Shown here in pieces: positions 7,791 through 16,993 of a stretch of 64,000 nt of DNA; the stretch's first letter is position 1, and every line of letters starts with the position of its first letter. Origin of the DNA: Sphingobacteriales bacterium 39-19 (GTDB lineage: Bacteria; Bacteroidota; Bacteroidia; Chitinophagales; Chitinophagaceae); assembly GCA_001898465.1 (NCBI GenBank), contig MKTX01000001.1, positions 124,001 to 188,000 of the forward strand, written 5' to 3'. The notes beneath the pieces are model-generated. The model did not search any database and was not told where the DNA came from. It saw nothing but the letters and a program-made list of their open reading frames with translations. Both the position numbers and the translations under genes were made by a program.

Positions 7791-8828
7791 ATGCCCAAAA
7801 TAGGACATATCACCCTTCCCGAATTTCCATTGCTGCTGGCACCGATGGAAGATGTAAGCGATCCTCCCTTTAGAGCCGTTTGCAAAACCAATGGAGCCGA
7901 TTTAATGTACAGTGAATTTATAAGTAGTGAAGGGCTTATCCGGGATGCAATCAAAAGCAAACGAAAGCTGGATTTTAGTGAAGAAGAAAGGCCGTTTGGC
8001 ATTCAAATATTTGGTGGCGATGAAGAAGCTATGGCCATGAGCGCCAGGATTTGTGAAACCGTAAACCCTGACCTGGTAGATATTAATTTTGGTTGCCCGG
8101 TAAAAAAAGTGGTGAGCAAAGGCGCAGGAGCAGGTGTTTTAAAAGACATTCCACTCATGATAAGGCTTACCGAATCGGTTATAAAAAGCACAAAACTCCC
8201 GGTAACCGTAAAAACCAGGCTCGGGTGGGATGATGCCTCAAAAAATATTGAGGAAGTAGCCGAACGGATGCAAGATATAGGCGTACAGGCCTTGAGCATT
8301 CATGGGCGCACCCGTTGCCAGCTTTATAAAGGCGTAGCCGACTGGACACTGATTGGTAAAGTAAAAAACAACCCCCGCATACAAATTCCCATTTTTGGCA
8401 ATGGCGATATTGATAGCCCTCAAAAAGCAAAGGAATATAAAAACAGGTATGGGATAGATGGGATTATGATTGGCAGAGCCGCTATCGGGTATCCCTGGAT
8501 TTTTAGAGAGATAAAAAATTATTTACAATCCGGCGAATTATTACCTCCCCCTACACTTACCGAAAGATTAGCGGTATGCCGTACCCATTTAAAAAAATCG
8601 GTAGAATGGAAGGGGCCTATTGTGGGTATTAATGAAATGCGCAGGCATTATACCAATTATTTAAAAGGATTACCCGGTATAAAAGAATTCAGGCACCGCT
8701 TGGTTACCTTAAACAGTGTAGATGAAGTGTATGAAGTTTTTGATGAAATTGCGCATCACTACCAGGACTATATTTTTGAACGGCAGCCTATTGAAATTAT
8801 TGACTACCATCAAAAATGCCCTTTATAG
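7791..8828 (+). CDS. dus: tRNA-dihydrouridine synthase (DusB-like)
   Basis: This 345-residue TIM-barrel flavoenzyme reduces uridines in tRNA. Motifs seen are LLLAPMEDVSDPPFR near the start, VDINFGCPVKKVVSKGAGAG with the catalytic cysteine, VTVKTRLGWD, LSIHGRTRCQLYKG, and GDIDSP with GIMIGRAAIGYPWIF for FMN phosphate binding. Length and motifs agree best with the DusB group. The ATG at 7791 was chosen because the upstream TTG lies inside the promoter. It is divergent from the CPBP gene and converges on a lipoprotein gene 8 bp away. Confidence 0.93.
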   Translation: MPKIGHITLPEFPLLLAPMEDVSDPPFRAVCKTNGADLMYSEFISSEGLIRDAIKSKRKLDFSEEERPFGIQIFGGDEEAMAMSARICETVNPDLVDINFGCPVKKVVSKGAGAGVLKDIPLMIRLTESVIKSTKLPVTVKTRLGWDDASKNIEEVAERMQDIGVQALSIHGRTRCQLYKGVADWTLIGKVKNNPRIQIPIFGNGDIDSPQKAKEYKNRYGIDGIMIGRAAIGYPWIFREIKNYLQSGELLPPPTLTERLAVCRTHLKKSVEWKGPIVGINEMRRHYTNYLKGLPGIKEFRHRLVTLNSVDEVYEVFDEIAHHYQDYIFERQPIEIIDYHQKCPL

Positions 8829-8836
8829 CAAAAGGT

Positions 8837-9352
8837 TTATTTATTGTTGTTTATTGCCTGCACTGTACCATTATAACTGATAGAAGAGCGACTTACAAAA
8901 CGGATGTATAAACTTGCCATTCCATTGGTATAGAATTTAAAATCCATCAAATCTACGGGGTCATGGCCTTTTGGCTGTACCTGTATTTCCCACGCATTAT
9001 TTTTTCCATGGCTTTTACTCAGCACTATTTTATTTGTGTTAAAATCCAGCGGGTTTTTACCAGACAAAATATCGCTGCTCCCGTAATTTGTTCCATAATA
9101 CGGAAGATACACCGAAAGACTATCGCCCACTAACGAAACGAAATAACTGGCATCTACCATTCTGGATGATCCTTTTTGCGGCATGGCAGAAGTTGGATTA
9201 AATCTCCAATGATTGTTGCTAATAGAAGTATCTAACCCAATGGGCGTATTGCTGCCATCTGCATTTTTTGTTTGACTGCAGGCAGATAAAAAAAACAATG
9301 CAATAAAAATCAAAAAAAGATGGAAGACCTGTTTATGCTTATTCGTTTTCAT
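8837..9352 (-). CDS. DUF4251-like lipoprotein
   Basis: This 171-residue protein has a lipoprotein signal with lipobox LSAC (Cys25). The mature part carries WRFNPTSAMPQKGSSRMVDA, then YFVSLVGDSLSVYLPYYGTN and a C-terminal beta-rich region, resembling DUF4251 proteins, which are common exported proteins of unknown role in Bacteroidota. The family assignment is by pattern memory. It converges on dus. Confidence 0.7.
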   Translation of the reverse strand: MKTNKHKQVFHLFLIFIALFFLSACSQTKNADGSNTPIGLDTSISNNHWRFNPTSAMPQKGSSRMVDASYFVSLVGDSLSVYLPYYGTNYGSSDILSGKNPLDFNTNKIVLSKSHGKNNAWEIQVQPKGHDPVDLMDFKFYTNGMASLYIRFVSRSSISYNGTVQAINNNK

Positions 9353-9424
9353 TGTACCTTTTTCTTAAAAAACTGCAAGAAACGAGCCATGTTTCATCTT
9401 GTGAAATGATATAGCTTTAAAAAA

Positions 9425-9449
9425 AACCGCTTTAATAGATAAAGCGGTT
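9425..9449 (-). terminator. Rho-independent terminator after the PepSY-like gene
   Basis: A perfect 10-bp stem (AACCGCTTTA / TAAAGCGGTT) closes a 5-nt loop and is followed on the minus strand by a run of eight T. It lies 27 bp past the stop at 9477. Confidence 0.92.
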
Positions 9450-9476
9450 CCTCTCAAAGTAAAACGAAATAAATAA

Positions 9477-9941
9477 TTATTGGTGCGGAAATAATATCCT
9501 GGGTTTATCTTTTGTTTTTTTGGTAGACTTAGGAAATAAGATGGTGCCTCCGTTGTTTTGCTCATCTACCCTTTGGCCATTGGCTTTATAGCTGGCCGTT
9601 CTTATACCGCCAAATAATCCCGAATTTCTAAAATTGGCGGTCCATACAGAGCGATTTTTTGTCCAACTGATATTGGTCGCATTCGGATAGTCACGGTTCA
9701 ATGCATCCCTTACTTTGCGGGGCGCATTTTTAGCGTATTTTCCATTTTGCTGATCGTAACGAACATCTCTTCCGTTCCTGTCATTTCTATCATAGCGGTC
9801 ATCATCATCGTCATCATCCCTATCCTGTCGGTTTTGATGTTTTTCTGATTTAATCTTTTTACTTTTCCCTTTCTTTTGAGCTATGGCTTGATTACCCCAT
9901 CCCAGGGCAATAACAACAAATAAGAGTAATAACTTTTTCAT
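9477..9941 (-). CDS. Secreted protein with Asp/Arg-rich linker and PepSY-like domain
   Basis: The product has 154 residues with a signal peptide (MKKLLLLFVVIALGWGNQAIA). A very charged low-complexity stretch follows (a run of seven Asp flanked by RQDR and RYDRNDRNGRD). A small globular domain at about residues 72-125 (APRKVRDALNRDYPNATNIS, then WTANF) resembles the PepSY-like/beta-lactamase-inhibitor-like fold of many small exported Bacteroidota proteins. Function is unknown. It looks monocistronic, with its own terminator. Confidence 0.7.
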   Translation of the reverse strand: MKKLLLLFVVIALGWGNQAIAQKKGKSKKIKSEKHQNRQDRDDDDDDDRYDRNDRNGRDVRYDQQNGKYAKNAPRKVRDALNRDYPNATNISWTKNRSVWTANFRNSGLFGGIRTASYKANGQRVDEQNNGGTILFPKSTKKTKDKPRILFPHQ

Positions 9942-9964
9942 GATATTCTAATTTAGTTACCTAG

Positions 9965-9972
9965 TATCTTTG
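9965..9972 (+). promoter_or_regulatory. Promoter-like TATCTTTG upstream of queA
   Basis: This is a perfect TAnnTTTG on the plus strand, 206 nt before the queA start. If used, it would give queA a leader of about 200 nt, in which I recognise no riboswitch. Confidence 0.35.
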
Positions 9973-10178
9973 AAAATTGTGCCAACTCAGGGATTATATG
10001 AGGATAAGTTTTCTTTTTAAGAATTTATTAGATTCATCTTGTATATTTTTTAACTCAATTGTTAAACCCACTAGTAGGCTTCTATTAACTTTTCCTGCAT
10101 TTTTAATGATTCGGCTACCTAAATATTAAATAATTTTACAGGCCCCAAGCGGGCAACCATCCTTTAATACTTGAGCCG

Positions 10179-11417
10179 GTGCATCCACAACATATTTCTA
10201 TACTCGATTTTTCTTATGCTTTGCCAGAAGATAAAATTGCATGGCGACCACCTGCCCGAAGAGATGCATCCAAATTACTGATTTATAAAAATGGCGAGAT
10301 TAAAGAAACGCATTTCAATGCCATTGTAGATGCTTTACCTGCCAATACATTAATGATATTTAATAATACCAAAGTAATTAATGCCCGCATTCTATTTAAA
10401 AAAGAAACAGGCGCTTCCATCGAAATATTTTGCCTGGAGCCATCGGGCCAAATTACGGGTTATACTTCTGCTATGGCAAAGCAACAACATACCGAATGGA
10501 AATGTTTTATTGGGGGTGTTGCCAAATGGAAGAATGAAATTTTACAAAAAGAAATTGAAATAGCGGGACAGACAGTTTTATTAAAAGCCGAACTAAAACA
10601 AAAAGAAGCGGATGCTTATATTGTACGCTTTAGCTGGGAACCCGATCATCTTGATTTTGCGCACATCATAGAAGCTGCAGGCAAAGTGCCTTTACCACCC
10701 TATATTAAAAGAGAAACAGAAGGAGAAGACAGCAGCCGGTATCAAACTATTTTTGCCATGCAGCAAGGTTCTGTTGCAGCGCCTACGGCCAGTTTGCATT
10801 TTACACCGGAAATAGTAGCCCGTTTTCCGCAAAAAAATATTCATAGCTCTTTTGTAACGCTGCACGTAGGTGCCGGCACATTTAAACCCGTAAAATCAGC
10901 AACCATGCAAGATCATGATATGCATGCTGAGTATATCGAAGTGAGCCGGCAAACCATCGAAGATCTTTTACTGGCTCAGGGCCCTATTGCCGTAGCCGGA
11001 ACTACTTCTTTACGAACAGTAGAAACGATTTACTGGCTGGGTGTAAAAGCATTTGATACGCCTACAGCCGAACAACTAAGCCTGGGGCAATGGGATGTGT
11101 ATGATGCTGCCCTGGCAGCAAAAGATTTTACTGCCAAGCAAGCTCTACAATCTTTATTACAATGGATGATCGCAAACCAAACAGATAAAATTTTTACGCA
11201 AACTCAATTATTGATAGCCCCGGGTTATCGGTTTCGCATAGCGAATATTTTAGTCACTAATTTTCATCAACCTCAGTCTACTCTTTTATTATTGGTTGCG
11301 GCTGCAGTAGGCCCTTCCTGGAGGTCTTTATATGAATATGCATTGAATCATGATTTTCGTTTTTTAAGTTATGGTGATGCCAATCTCATTTTTATAAATG
11401 AAAATAGTAAAGCCTAA
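10179..11417 (+). CDS. queA: S-adenosylmethionine:tRNA ribosyltransferase-isomerase
   Basis: This 412-residue protein forms epoxyqueuosine from preQ1-modified tRNA and SAM. Family motifs are FSYALPEDKIAWRPPARRDASKLLI at the N-terminus, LMIFNNTKVINARI, TASLHFTPEI, FVTLHVGAGTFKPV, and the C-terminal GYRFRIANILVTNFHQPQST. It is longer than the roughly 350 residues of typical QueA because of extra length in the middle and C-terminal thirds. The start is GTG at 10179; the next in-frame ATG would remove conserved sequence. It converges on the L,D-transpeptidase gene 24 bp away. Confidence 0.93.
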   Translation: MHPQHISILDFSYALPEDKIAWRPPARRDASKLLIYKNGEIKETHFNAIVDALPANTLMIFNNTKVINARILFKKETGASIEIFCLEPSGQITGYTSAMAKQQHTEWKCFIGGVAKWKNEILQKEIEIAGQTVLLKAELKQKEADAYIVRFSWEPDHLDFAHIIEAAGKVPLPPYIKRETEGEDSSRYQTIFAMQQGSVAAPTASLHFTPEIVARFPQKNIHSSFVTLHVGAGTFKPVKSATMQDHDMHAEYIEVSRQTIEDLLLAQGPIAVAGTTSLRTVETIYWLGVKAFDTPTAEQLSLGQWDVYDAALAAKDFTAKQALQSLLQWMIANQTDKIFTQTQLLIAPGYRFRIANILVTNFHQPQSTLLLLVAAAVGPSWRSLYEYALNHDFRFLSYGDANLIFINENSKA

Positions 11418-11441
11418 TGTAAAAAAGAGGAACCGGGTATT

Positions 11442-12038
11442 TTAAGGTTGCACGGTAACAGGGGTACCCACCGGTATATAACTATATAAATCCTGCATTT
11501 CAGAATATTTTACAGATATACATCCATCGGTCCAGTTATAATAATTATCAACTGTCCATTCTTCCTGTGGGCGGGTTGCATGTATAGCAATTCCATTACC
11601 AATACGTGCGTTTTTAGGAATAAGCCCCTGCGATTTTCGTTCATTAAAACGGCGGTAACTTTCAGGAGTAGGATAATCTAAAAGCATTTGAGGGCCCCAT
11701 TTGGGATTGATCCTTTTTTGAATGATCTTAAAATTGCCGGTGGGAGTTCTTTTATCGCCTTCTCTCATTTTATCGCCCAGGTCTTTGCTACCAAATACAA
11801 TTGGGTAGGTTGCATACCATCCTTCGTTATCATACACTTTAAGTTCATAGTCGCTTTTATCGATAATGATATAATAGGGATTTTCTGCATGGGGTAAGGT
11901 ATCGGCAATAAATGATCGCATTTGAATGGTTTGCTTATTTACGGGTACAAATGCCATCATTATAACCAATAAAGGAAGAAGGAAGAAAATTTGGTTAGAA
12001 CTGGATTTTAAAGACAGCTGGGATTTCATTTTTAACAC
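11442..12038 (-). CDS. L,D-transpeptidase (YkuD domain)
   Basis: The product has 198 residues with an N-terminal signal or anchor segment at about residues 15-33. The YkuD domain begins at YYIIIDKSDYELKVYDNEGW and includes GDKRTPTGNFKII and the catalytic region IAIHATRP followed by NWTDGCISV with the nucleophilic cysteine. The usual SHGCI is TDGCIS here, a variation I regard as compatible with activity. Such enzymes form 3-3 peptidoglycan cross-links or attach proteins to the wall. An in-frame ATG at codon 4 is an alternative start. Confidence 0.9.
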   Translation of the reverse strand: MLKMKSQLSLKSSSNQIFFLLPLLVIMMAFVPVNKQTIQMRSFIADTLPHAENPYYIIIDKSDYELKVYDNEGWYATYPIVFGSKDLGDKMREGDKRTPTGNFKIIQKRINPKWGPQMLLDYPTPESYRRFNERKSQGLIPKNARIGNGIAIHATRPQEEWTVDNYYNWTDGCISVKYSEMQDLYSYIPVGTPVTVQP

Positions 12039-12222
12039 TGGATTTTCCTTGAAAGATTTTAAAAAAATGATTTACTCAAATTCAAGTATGAAAGTATATT
12101 TTTTTATGAAACAGGTATGTAAACAAAAGGTGAAATTTTTAAACCTGGTAACATGTAAATTAGAAAAATATATTCAAAAATAAAATCGTATAAACCCTTG
12201 GGGAATTCCCATTCACAAAAAA

Positions 12223-12264
12223 TCCGCCCTTTTAATCATGCAAATACATAATTAGCCAGGCGGA
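12223..12264 (-). terminator. Probable terminator after the sigma/anti-sigma operon
   Basis: The outer stem is TCCGCC / GGCGGA, with an inner AT-rich stem and internal bulges. On the minus strand it is followed by TTTTTTG. It lies 27 bp past the stop at 12291. Confidence 0.7.
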
Positions 12265-12290
12265 AACAGAGAGAGAAAATGAAGAATGCG

Positions 12291-13157
12291 TTAATTACTT
12301 AATCTGAAACCAATCGTATAAGGCCTTACATCTAAACTATGTTCATACATTGATTTTGGACTATATGAACCGTATAATTTCACTGGTCCAAAACCCAACT
12401 CAGCAATGTAGCTTAGTTTAAATTTTTCCAGGTCATATTCCCCTTTGTTTTTCTTCTTGCCCCTGTCATCGCTTTTTTGTTTATTTCTTTGGCTGTATAA
12501 ATACCCGGCGCTCACTCCAAAGCTGGCTGATAATCCCTTGTTGCGGCTATATTTATTCGTTGCAAAATTGATCATAAAAGGAACTGTTAAATAATCGGCA
12601 GCCAATTTATTTTTTCCAAAAAGGATAGAGTCCCTGAAAATGAATGGTGCATTGGTTTGTAAGCCACCACTATAAGGAATAAGGCCATCTTCCTTATAGC
12701 TGATATTGGATTTAAACCGGTAATTATTCAACTCCAGGCCCAAACCATACTTTAAATTTACATTCTTCTTTACGAGGTGCATGGTTTGCATGAAAAACCA
12801 AATATTTACATTGATGCTTTTACCTGTACGTAATTTAAAATCATTTTTGCTCCAGGCCAATCCACCGGGGCTGCTTACGAGGTAATTGCCTGTATTTGCA
12901 TAATCGGTTTTATCATTGTAATTCGCAAAGCCTAGATCCACAACAAACCAGTTTGTACTAAAGCGGTTATTTGATCTTTTGGAAGGATTACTCCTGCCCA
13001 TTACAAAACTGCTGTCTGCATTTTTTACTTTTCCTTTTTTAATAATCAGGATATTGCCGATACGCATGGTATCGTTATTGCTTTTTGTTGTATCTGTTTG
13101 TGCAGATACCATTCCCGTTAACAATAACAGGATTAGGCCAAGAGTAATTTTTTTCAT
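12291..13157 (-). CDS. Outer-membrane beta-barrel protein of a sigma-factor operon
   Basis: The product has 288 residues with a signal peptide ending at GMVSAQ. The mature part shows alternating aromatic/hydrophobic beta-strand patterns (NWFVVDLGFANYND, YGLGLELNNYRF, LYGSYSPKSMYEH) and ends in FRLSN, typical of small outer-membrane barrels. A Lys-rich loop (SDDRGKKKNKGEYD) is probably surface-exposed or periplasmic. It is the third gene after the ECF sigma factor and the anti-sigma-like gene, 27 bp from the latter, so it is probably part of the sensed envelope response. Function is otherwise unknown. Confidence 0.75.
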   Translation of the reverse strand: MKKITLGLILLLLTGMVSAQTDTTKSNNDTMRIGNILIIKKGKVKNADSSFVMGRSNPSKRSNNRFSTNWFVVDLGFANYNDKTDYANTGNYLVSSPGGLAWSKNDFKLRTGKSINVNIWFFMQTMHLVKKNVNLKYGLGLELNNYRFKSNISYKEDGLIPYSGGLQTNAPFIFRDSILFGKNKLAADYLTVPFMINFATNKYSRNKGLSASFGVSAGYLYSQRNKQKSDDRGKKKNKGEYDLEKFKLSYIAELGFGPVKLYGSYSPKSMYEHSLDVRPYTIGFRLSN

Positions 13158-13184
13158 GGTTTTACTTTTTTATTTGATACAGAT

Positions 13185-14333
13185 TTACAGGGTAGCTATT
13201 TCGAATCCTGCAATTTTTAAGGTTTTATTTGTTTTAATTTTTGTGTTTCGTTCTACCAGGCGTTTTACTTTTCTTAATAGGATGCCTGTTTTACTTTTAG
13301 TAATTGATTCCTCATCCATCCCCAGTACTGTATTGCTGTTTTCTGGGGTTTGTAATTCCTGAAGCCCCGATTTTTGAGAAGCAAAACTGGCGACAGGAAC
13401 CATACTCATGTTTTCATTTTTAGTATATGAAATATCATTTGGCTGAACCTGCATGGCTAACTTTTCATCCGGGTTCCCGGAATTTAAATCTTTAAGCCCG
13501 GGCGCTGCAATTACAGTACGGGCAAGCCCCTGCGGTTCGTTGTTTTCTTTTTGCAAATGGGTAATTGAATGGTTGCTTTTTTGAATGGGGTCTTTACTGG
13601 CAACCTGGTGCAGGTCTTTATGATTTTGAAAATTTTCCTTTGCAAGAGTTCCCGGGTTCATTGGATTACCGGTTTGCGGATGCGGCAAATTATCTTCGGC
13701 TTCTATATTCAACTTAGCCATAGATTGTGCTAGCGTATCAACTTCAGCAGGAGCTGTTTTACCTATCGTTATTTTTTTATTTTTAAAGGGCTTATTTCCA
13801 TTTTTAGTACTGGCCACTTCTGCAGGCTTTTTCACTGAAGTATTTAAATATTGATAGGTAGCAAAAAAACCAATTCCCAATAATATGGCGGCCGCTGCCC
13901 ACCTGGCAAAATTTAAATACACCACCCGGGGTTGCCTGCTATGGCGGTATAACAATTCTTTATTTTCAAAAATTATTTCTTCGCCCGCATCCAGCTTGCT
14001 GTTTCGCAATAAGGATAATTCTTTAGCCAGCTGCTCATCAGAATTTATTTGCTGCAGCAAAATTTTTTCTTGCTGAGCATTAAGTTCCCCGTCAATATGC
14101 AAAAGCATTTGCTCCAGGGTCTCTTCCTGTATTTCATTTTTAAACAAGCCCTCTTTCTGGTCAAAATGAATATCTTCCGGTGGCAGAACCAATCTTTTGA
14201 AGCTCAGAAACTCATCCTGCAAGTCGGGGTTCTCCTGCACAAATTGCTCTACCTCCAGGCGCTCCGGCTGCGTAAGTTCATTATCAGTATAAAGCAGAAA
14301 AAAGGTTTCGTAATTATGGCGGTTTATTTTCAT
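13185..14333 (-). CDS. Anti-sigma-factor-like membrane protein
   Basis: The product has 382 residues. The cytoplasmic N-terminus (residues 1-140) has two related helical segments (LLYTDNELTQPERLEVEQFV and LLHIDGELNAQQEKILLQQI) that look like a duplicated zinc-finger-type anti-sigma fold without obvious metal ligands. One membrane helix lies at about 144-163 (WAAAAILLGIGFFATYQYL). A long, polar, low-complexity periplasmic region follows. The start lies 6 bp after the stop of the ECF sigma gene, so coupled translation is likely. It presumably holds the sigma factor inactive. Confidence 0.8.
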   Translation of the reverse strand: MKINRHNYETFFLLYTDNELTQPERLEVEQFVQENPDLQDEFLSFKRLVLPPEDIHFDQKEGLFKNEIQEETLEQMLLHIDGELNAQQEKILLQQINSDEQLAKELSLLRNSKLDAGEEIIFENKELLYRHSRQPRVVYLNFARWAAAAILLGIGFFATYQYLNTSVKKPAEVASTKNGNKPFKNKKITIGKTAPAEVDTLAQSMAKLNIEAEDNLPHPQTGNPMNPGTLAKENFQNHKDLHQVASKDPIQKSNHSITHLQKENNEPQGLARTVIAAPGLKDLNSGNPDEKLAMQVQPNDISYTKNENMSMVPVASFASQKSGLQELQTPENSNTVLGMDEESITKSKTGILLRKVKRLVERNTKIKTNKTLKIAGFEIATL

Positions 14334-14339
14334 TATAGG

Positions 14340-14825
14340 TTACAATACATTTTCAGGGTGAACGATATATTCTTTCAATAGCATCCGGGCACGGTGTAAA
14401 TACACTTTTACCTGGCTTTCATTTAAGTTCATAATTTCTCCTATTTCTGCATAACTATATCCTTCATAATCTTTCAGCATTACCAGGCTGCGTTGTAATT
14501 CATTTAATTTTCCCAACGCTTCCTGCAGTAATCTTTTGGTATTATGTTGGGTGGGGGCAGTACCCATTGCCAATTCTGCAAAATCTTCTTTTAAAGTAGT
14601 TCGTTTGGCTTTACGGATATGATCAATCATTTGGTTGTAAGCAATCGTAAATAAATAGCTTTTGCTTTTTTCGGCAATTACCTGTTGCCGGTTGATCCAT
14701 AATTTTTCGAATGCGCTTTGCACTACATCCCTTGCATCTTCGGTGTGCTGAAGGTTTTTAAAAATGAAGCGATATACATTATCTGCATATTGTTTCACGC
14801 AATCGTTGTATTCTCTCTCAGTCAT
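14340..14825 (-). CDS. ECF RNA polymerase sigma factor
   Basis: The product has 161 residues from the ATG at 14825 (MTEREYNDCVKQYADNVYRF); an in-frame upstream start at 14876 would add 17 poorly fitting residues. Region 2 is DNVYRFIFKNLQHTEDARDV followed by FEKLW and SYLFTIAYNQMIDHIRK; region 4 is LNELQRSLVMLKDYEGYSYAEIGEIMNLNESQVKVYLHRAR, a complete helix-turn-helix. It directs RNA polymerase to envelope-related promoters and is co-transcribed with the anti-sigma-like and barrel genes. Confidence 0.93.
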   Translation of the reverse strand: MTEREYNDCVKQYADNVYRFIFKNLQHTEDARDVVQSAFEKLWINRQQVIAEKSKSYLFTIAYNQMIDHIRKAKRTTLKEDFAELAMGTAPTQHNTKRLLQEALGKLNELQRSLVMLKDYEGYSYAEIGEIMNLNESQVKVYLHRARMLLKEYIVHPENVL

Positions 14826-14950
14826 ACAATTAAAGTGTGCCTTAAATAATGCGGTTGGTTTGTATATAGTACGCATGAGGGCTACGGAATGTTACAGCAT
14901 GCGTAAAATATATTACCGGGCTACCCATAAGCAGGTGTGTATTCCTTTTA

Positions 14951-16975
14951 TTACATATTCCGGCGGTATTTACCGCCTACGGCATACAGGGCATTTGTTA
15001 TTTGGCCCAGGCTGCAATATTGCACTGTTTCCATCAATTCTTCAAAGATGTTTTCATTGCGTAATGCTACTTCCTGTAAGCGTTTGAGTTTTTCTTTACA
15101 CTGGTTTTTATGCCTTTTTTGAAAAGCCTGTAATGCATTTATTTGTGCCTCTTTTTCATCCCGGGTGCTGCGAATCACTTCGGCAGGCAGGATGGTGGGT
15201 GAACCTTGTTTATTCAAAAAAGTATTTACGCCTACCAGGGGTAATTCACCCGTATGTTTCATGTGTTCGTACAGCAAACTTTCTTCTTGTATTTTATTAC
15301 GCTGGTACATTCTTTCCATAGCGCCCAGTACACCCCCCCTTTCTGAAATGCGGTTAAATTCTGAAAGTACGGCTTCTTCTACCAGGTCAGTAAGTTCTTC
15401 TATTAAAAAACTACCCTGGTTTGGATTTTCATTTTTTGCTGTACCCAGTTCCCGGTTTATGATTAGCTGGATGGCCATGGCCCGGCGTACGCTTTCTTCG
15501 GTAGGCGTGGTAATGGCTTCATCATACGCATTGGTATGAAGGCTGTTGCAATTATCATAAATGGCATATAGCGCCTGCAAAGTAGTGCGTATGTCATTAA
15601 AATCTATTTCCTGGGCATGCAGGCTTCGGCCACTGGTTTGTATATGGTATTTTAATTTTTGCGACCGTTCATTGGCTTTATATTTATACTTCATTGCTTT
15701 GGCCCAAATGCGGCGTGCTACCCGGCCAATTACACTGTATTCAGGATCCATCCCATTACTAAAAAAGAAAGACAAATTGGGGGCAAAATCATCAATATGC
15801 ATGCCCCTGCTCAAATAATATTCCACGTAAGTAAAGCCATTGGCTAATGTAAAAGCCAGTTGGGTTACCGGATTAGCACCTGCTTCGGCAATATGGTAAC
15901 CACTAATACTGACACTGTAAAAATTTTGTACTTTATGTTCAATAAAATATTGTTGTACATCACCCATTAGCTTTAATGCAAACTCGGTAGAAAAAATACA
16001 GGTATTTTGAGCCTGGTCTTCTTTTAAAATATCAGCTTGTACCGTACCTCTTACTGTAGCCATTGCATGTGCCCGGATTTGCTGGTAAATTTCTGCAGGC
16101 AATACATCTTTTCCCGAAAGGCCCAGCAATCTTAATCCCAGGCCATTATTTCCTTCCGGTAATCCACCCGTAAGCGCCCCTTTTTGCGGAATGATCAACT
16201 TACCATCGGTGCCCATATATTTAGGCAGTTCGCTTAATGCATATTTTGCTTCTATTTTTTTATTCACTTCATCGGCCAGGCCATGCTCCATGATGTATTT
16301 TTCACATTGCTGATCAATAGCCGCATTCATAAAAAACGCCAGTAATATGGGAGCCGGCCCATTAATCGTCATGCTTACAGATGTTTTGGCATCGCAAAGA
16401 TCAAAACCGCTATATAATTTTTTAGCATCATCTACCGTGGCAATACTCACCCCGCTATTGCCCACTTTACCGTATATATCAGGGCGATGATCAGGATCTT
16501 CGCCATATAATGTTACACTATCAAATGCAGTGCTTAATCTTTTCGCCGGCTGGCCAAGGCTTACATAGTGAAACCGTTTATTGGTTCTTTCGGGGCCGCC
16601 TTCGCCTGCAAACATACGGGTAGGGTCTTCGCCTTCCCGCTTTAATGGAAATACACCGGCTGTGAAAGGAAATTCACCGGGTACATTTTCCTGTAACTGC
16701 CACTTTACAATATCACCCCAATCTTTATATTTCGGTAAAACAACTTTTCGCACATAAGTACCACTTAAACTTTTATACGTAAGCGGTTGTTTAATGGTTT
16801 TATCCCGTACTTTAAATTCGTAGTTGTCTGCCGCATACCTATCCTGCAACTGGCTCCATTGTTCCATTAATTTTTTTACATCCGGATGCAATTGAGCTTT
16901 AATTTGCCGGTAGGCAGTTCGTAAAATACCTGCTTCGGGGGTTGCTTGTTTTTGCGCATTTTTTTCACTTGACAT
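14951..16975 (-). CDS. IcmF-type acyl-CoA mutase, mutase (C-terminal) part
   Basis: This 674-residue protein has the substrate-binding TIM barrel of B12-dependent acyl-CoA mutases. [20 protein letters not shown] and [20 protein letters not shown] with [23 protein letters not shown] closely match my memory of isobutyryl-CoA mutase fused (IcmF); Phe in GVFP takes the place of the Tyr of methylmalonyl-CoA mutase, favouring isobutyryl- or other branched acyl-CoA substrates. [20 protein letters not shown] follows. It lacks its own B12 domain. It lies in the same reading frame as the upstream B12/GTPase gene, separated by one TAA. The ATG at 16975 is preferred over a TTG three codons upstream. Confidence 0.88.
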   Translation of the reverse strand: MSSEKNAQKQATPEAGILRTAYRQIKAQLHPDVKKLMEQWSQLQDRYAADNYEFKVRDKTIKQPLTYKSLSGTYVRKVVLPKYKDWGDIVKWQLQENVPGEFPFTAGVFPLKREGEDPTRMFAGEGGPERTNKRFHYVSLGQPAKRLSTAFDSVTLYGEDPDHRPDIYGKVGNSGVSIATVDDAKKLYSGFDLCDAKTSVSMTINGPAPILLAFFMNAAIDQQCEKYIMEHGLADEVNKKIEAKYALSELPKYMGTDGKLIIPQKGALTGGLPEGNNGLGLRLLGLSGKDVLPAEIYQQIRAHAMATVRGTVQADILKEDQAQNTCIFSTEFALKLMGDVQQYFIEHKVQNFYSVSISGYHIAEAGANPVTQLAFTLANGFTYVEYYLSRGMHIDDFAPNLSFFFSNGMDPEYSVIGRVARRIWAKAMKYKYKANERSQKLKYHIQTSGRSLHAQEIDFNDIRTTLQALYAIYDNCNSLHTNAYDEAITTPTEESVRRAMAIQLIINRELGTAKNENPNQGSFLIEELTDLVEEAVLSEFNRISERGGVLGAMERMYQRNKIQEESLLYEHMKHTGELPLVGVNTFLNKQGSPTILPAEVIRSTRDEKEAQINALQAFQKRHKNQCKEKLKRLQEVALRNENIFEELMETVQYCSLGQITNALYAVGGKYRRNM

Positions 16976-16993
16976 ATTTTTCAATATTGGTTC

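Noticed and set aside
9998..10129. A 43-codon plus-strand ORF in the queA upstream region
   Set aside because: No signal, no domain, no clear ribosome-binding site, and unremarkable composition; most likely a chance frame in an AT-rich leader.
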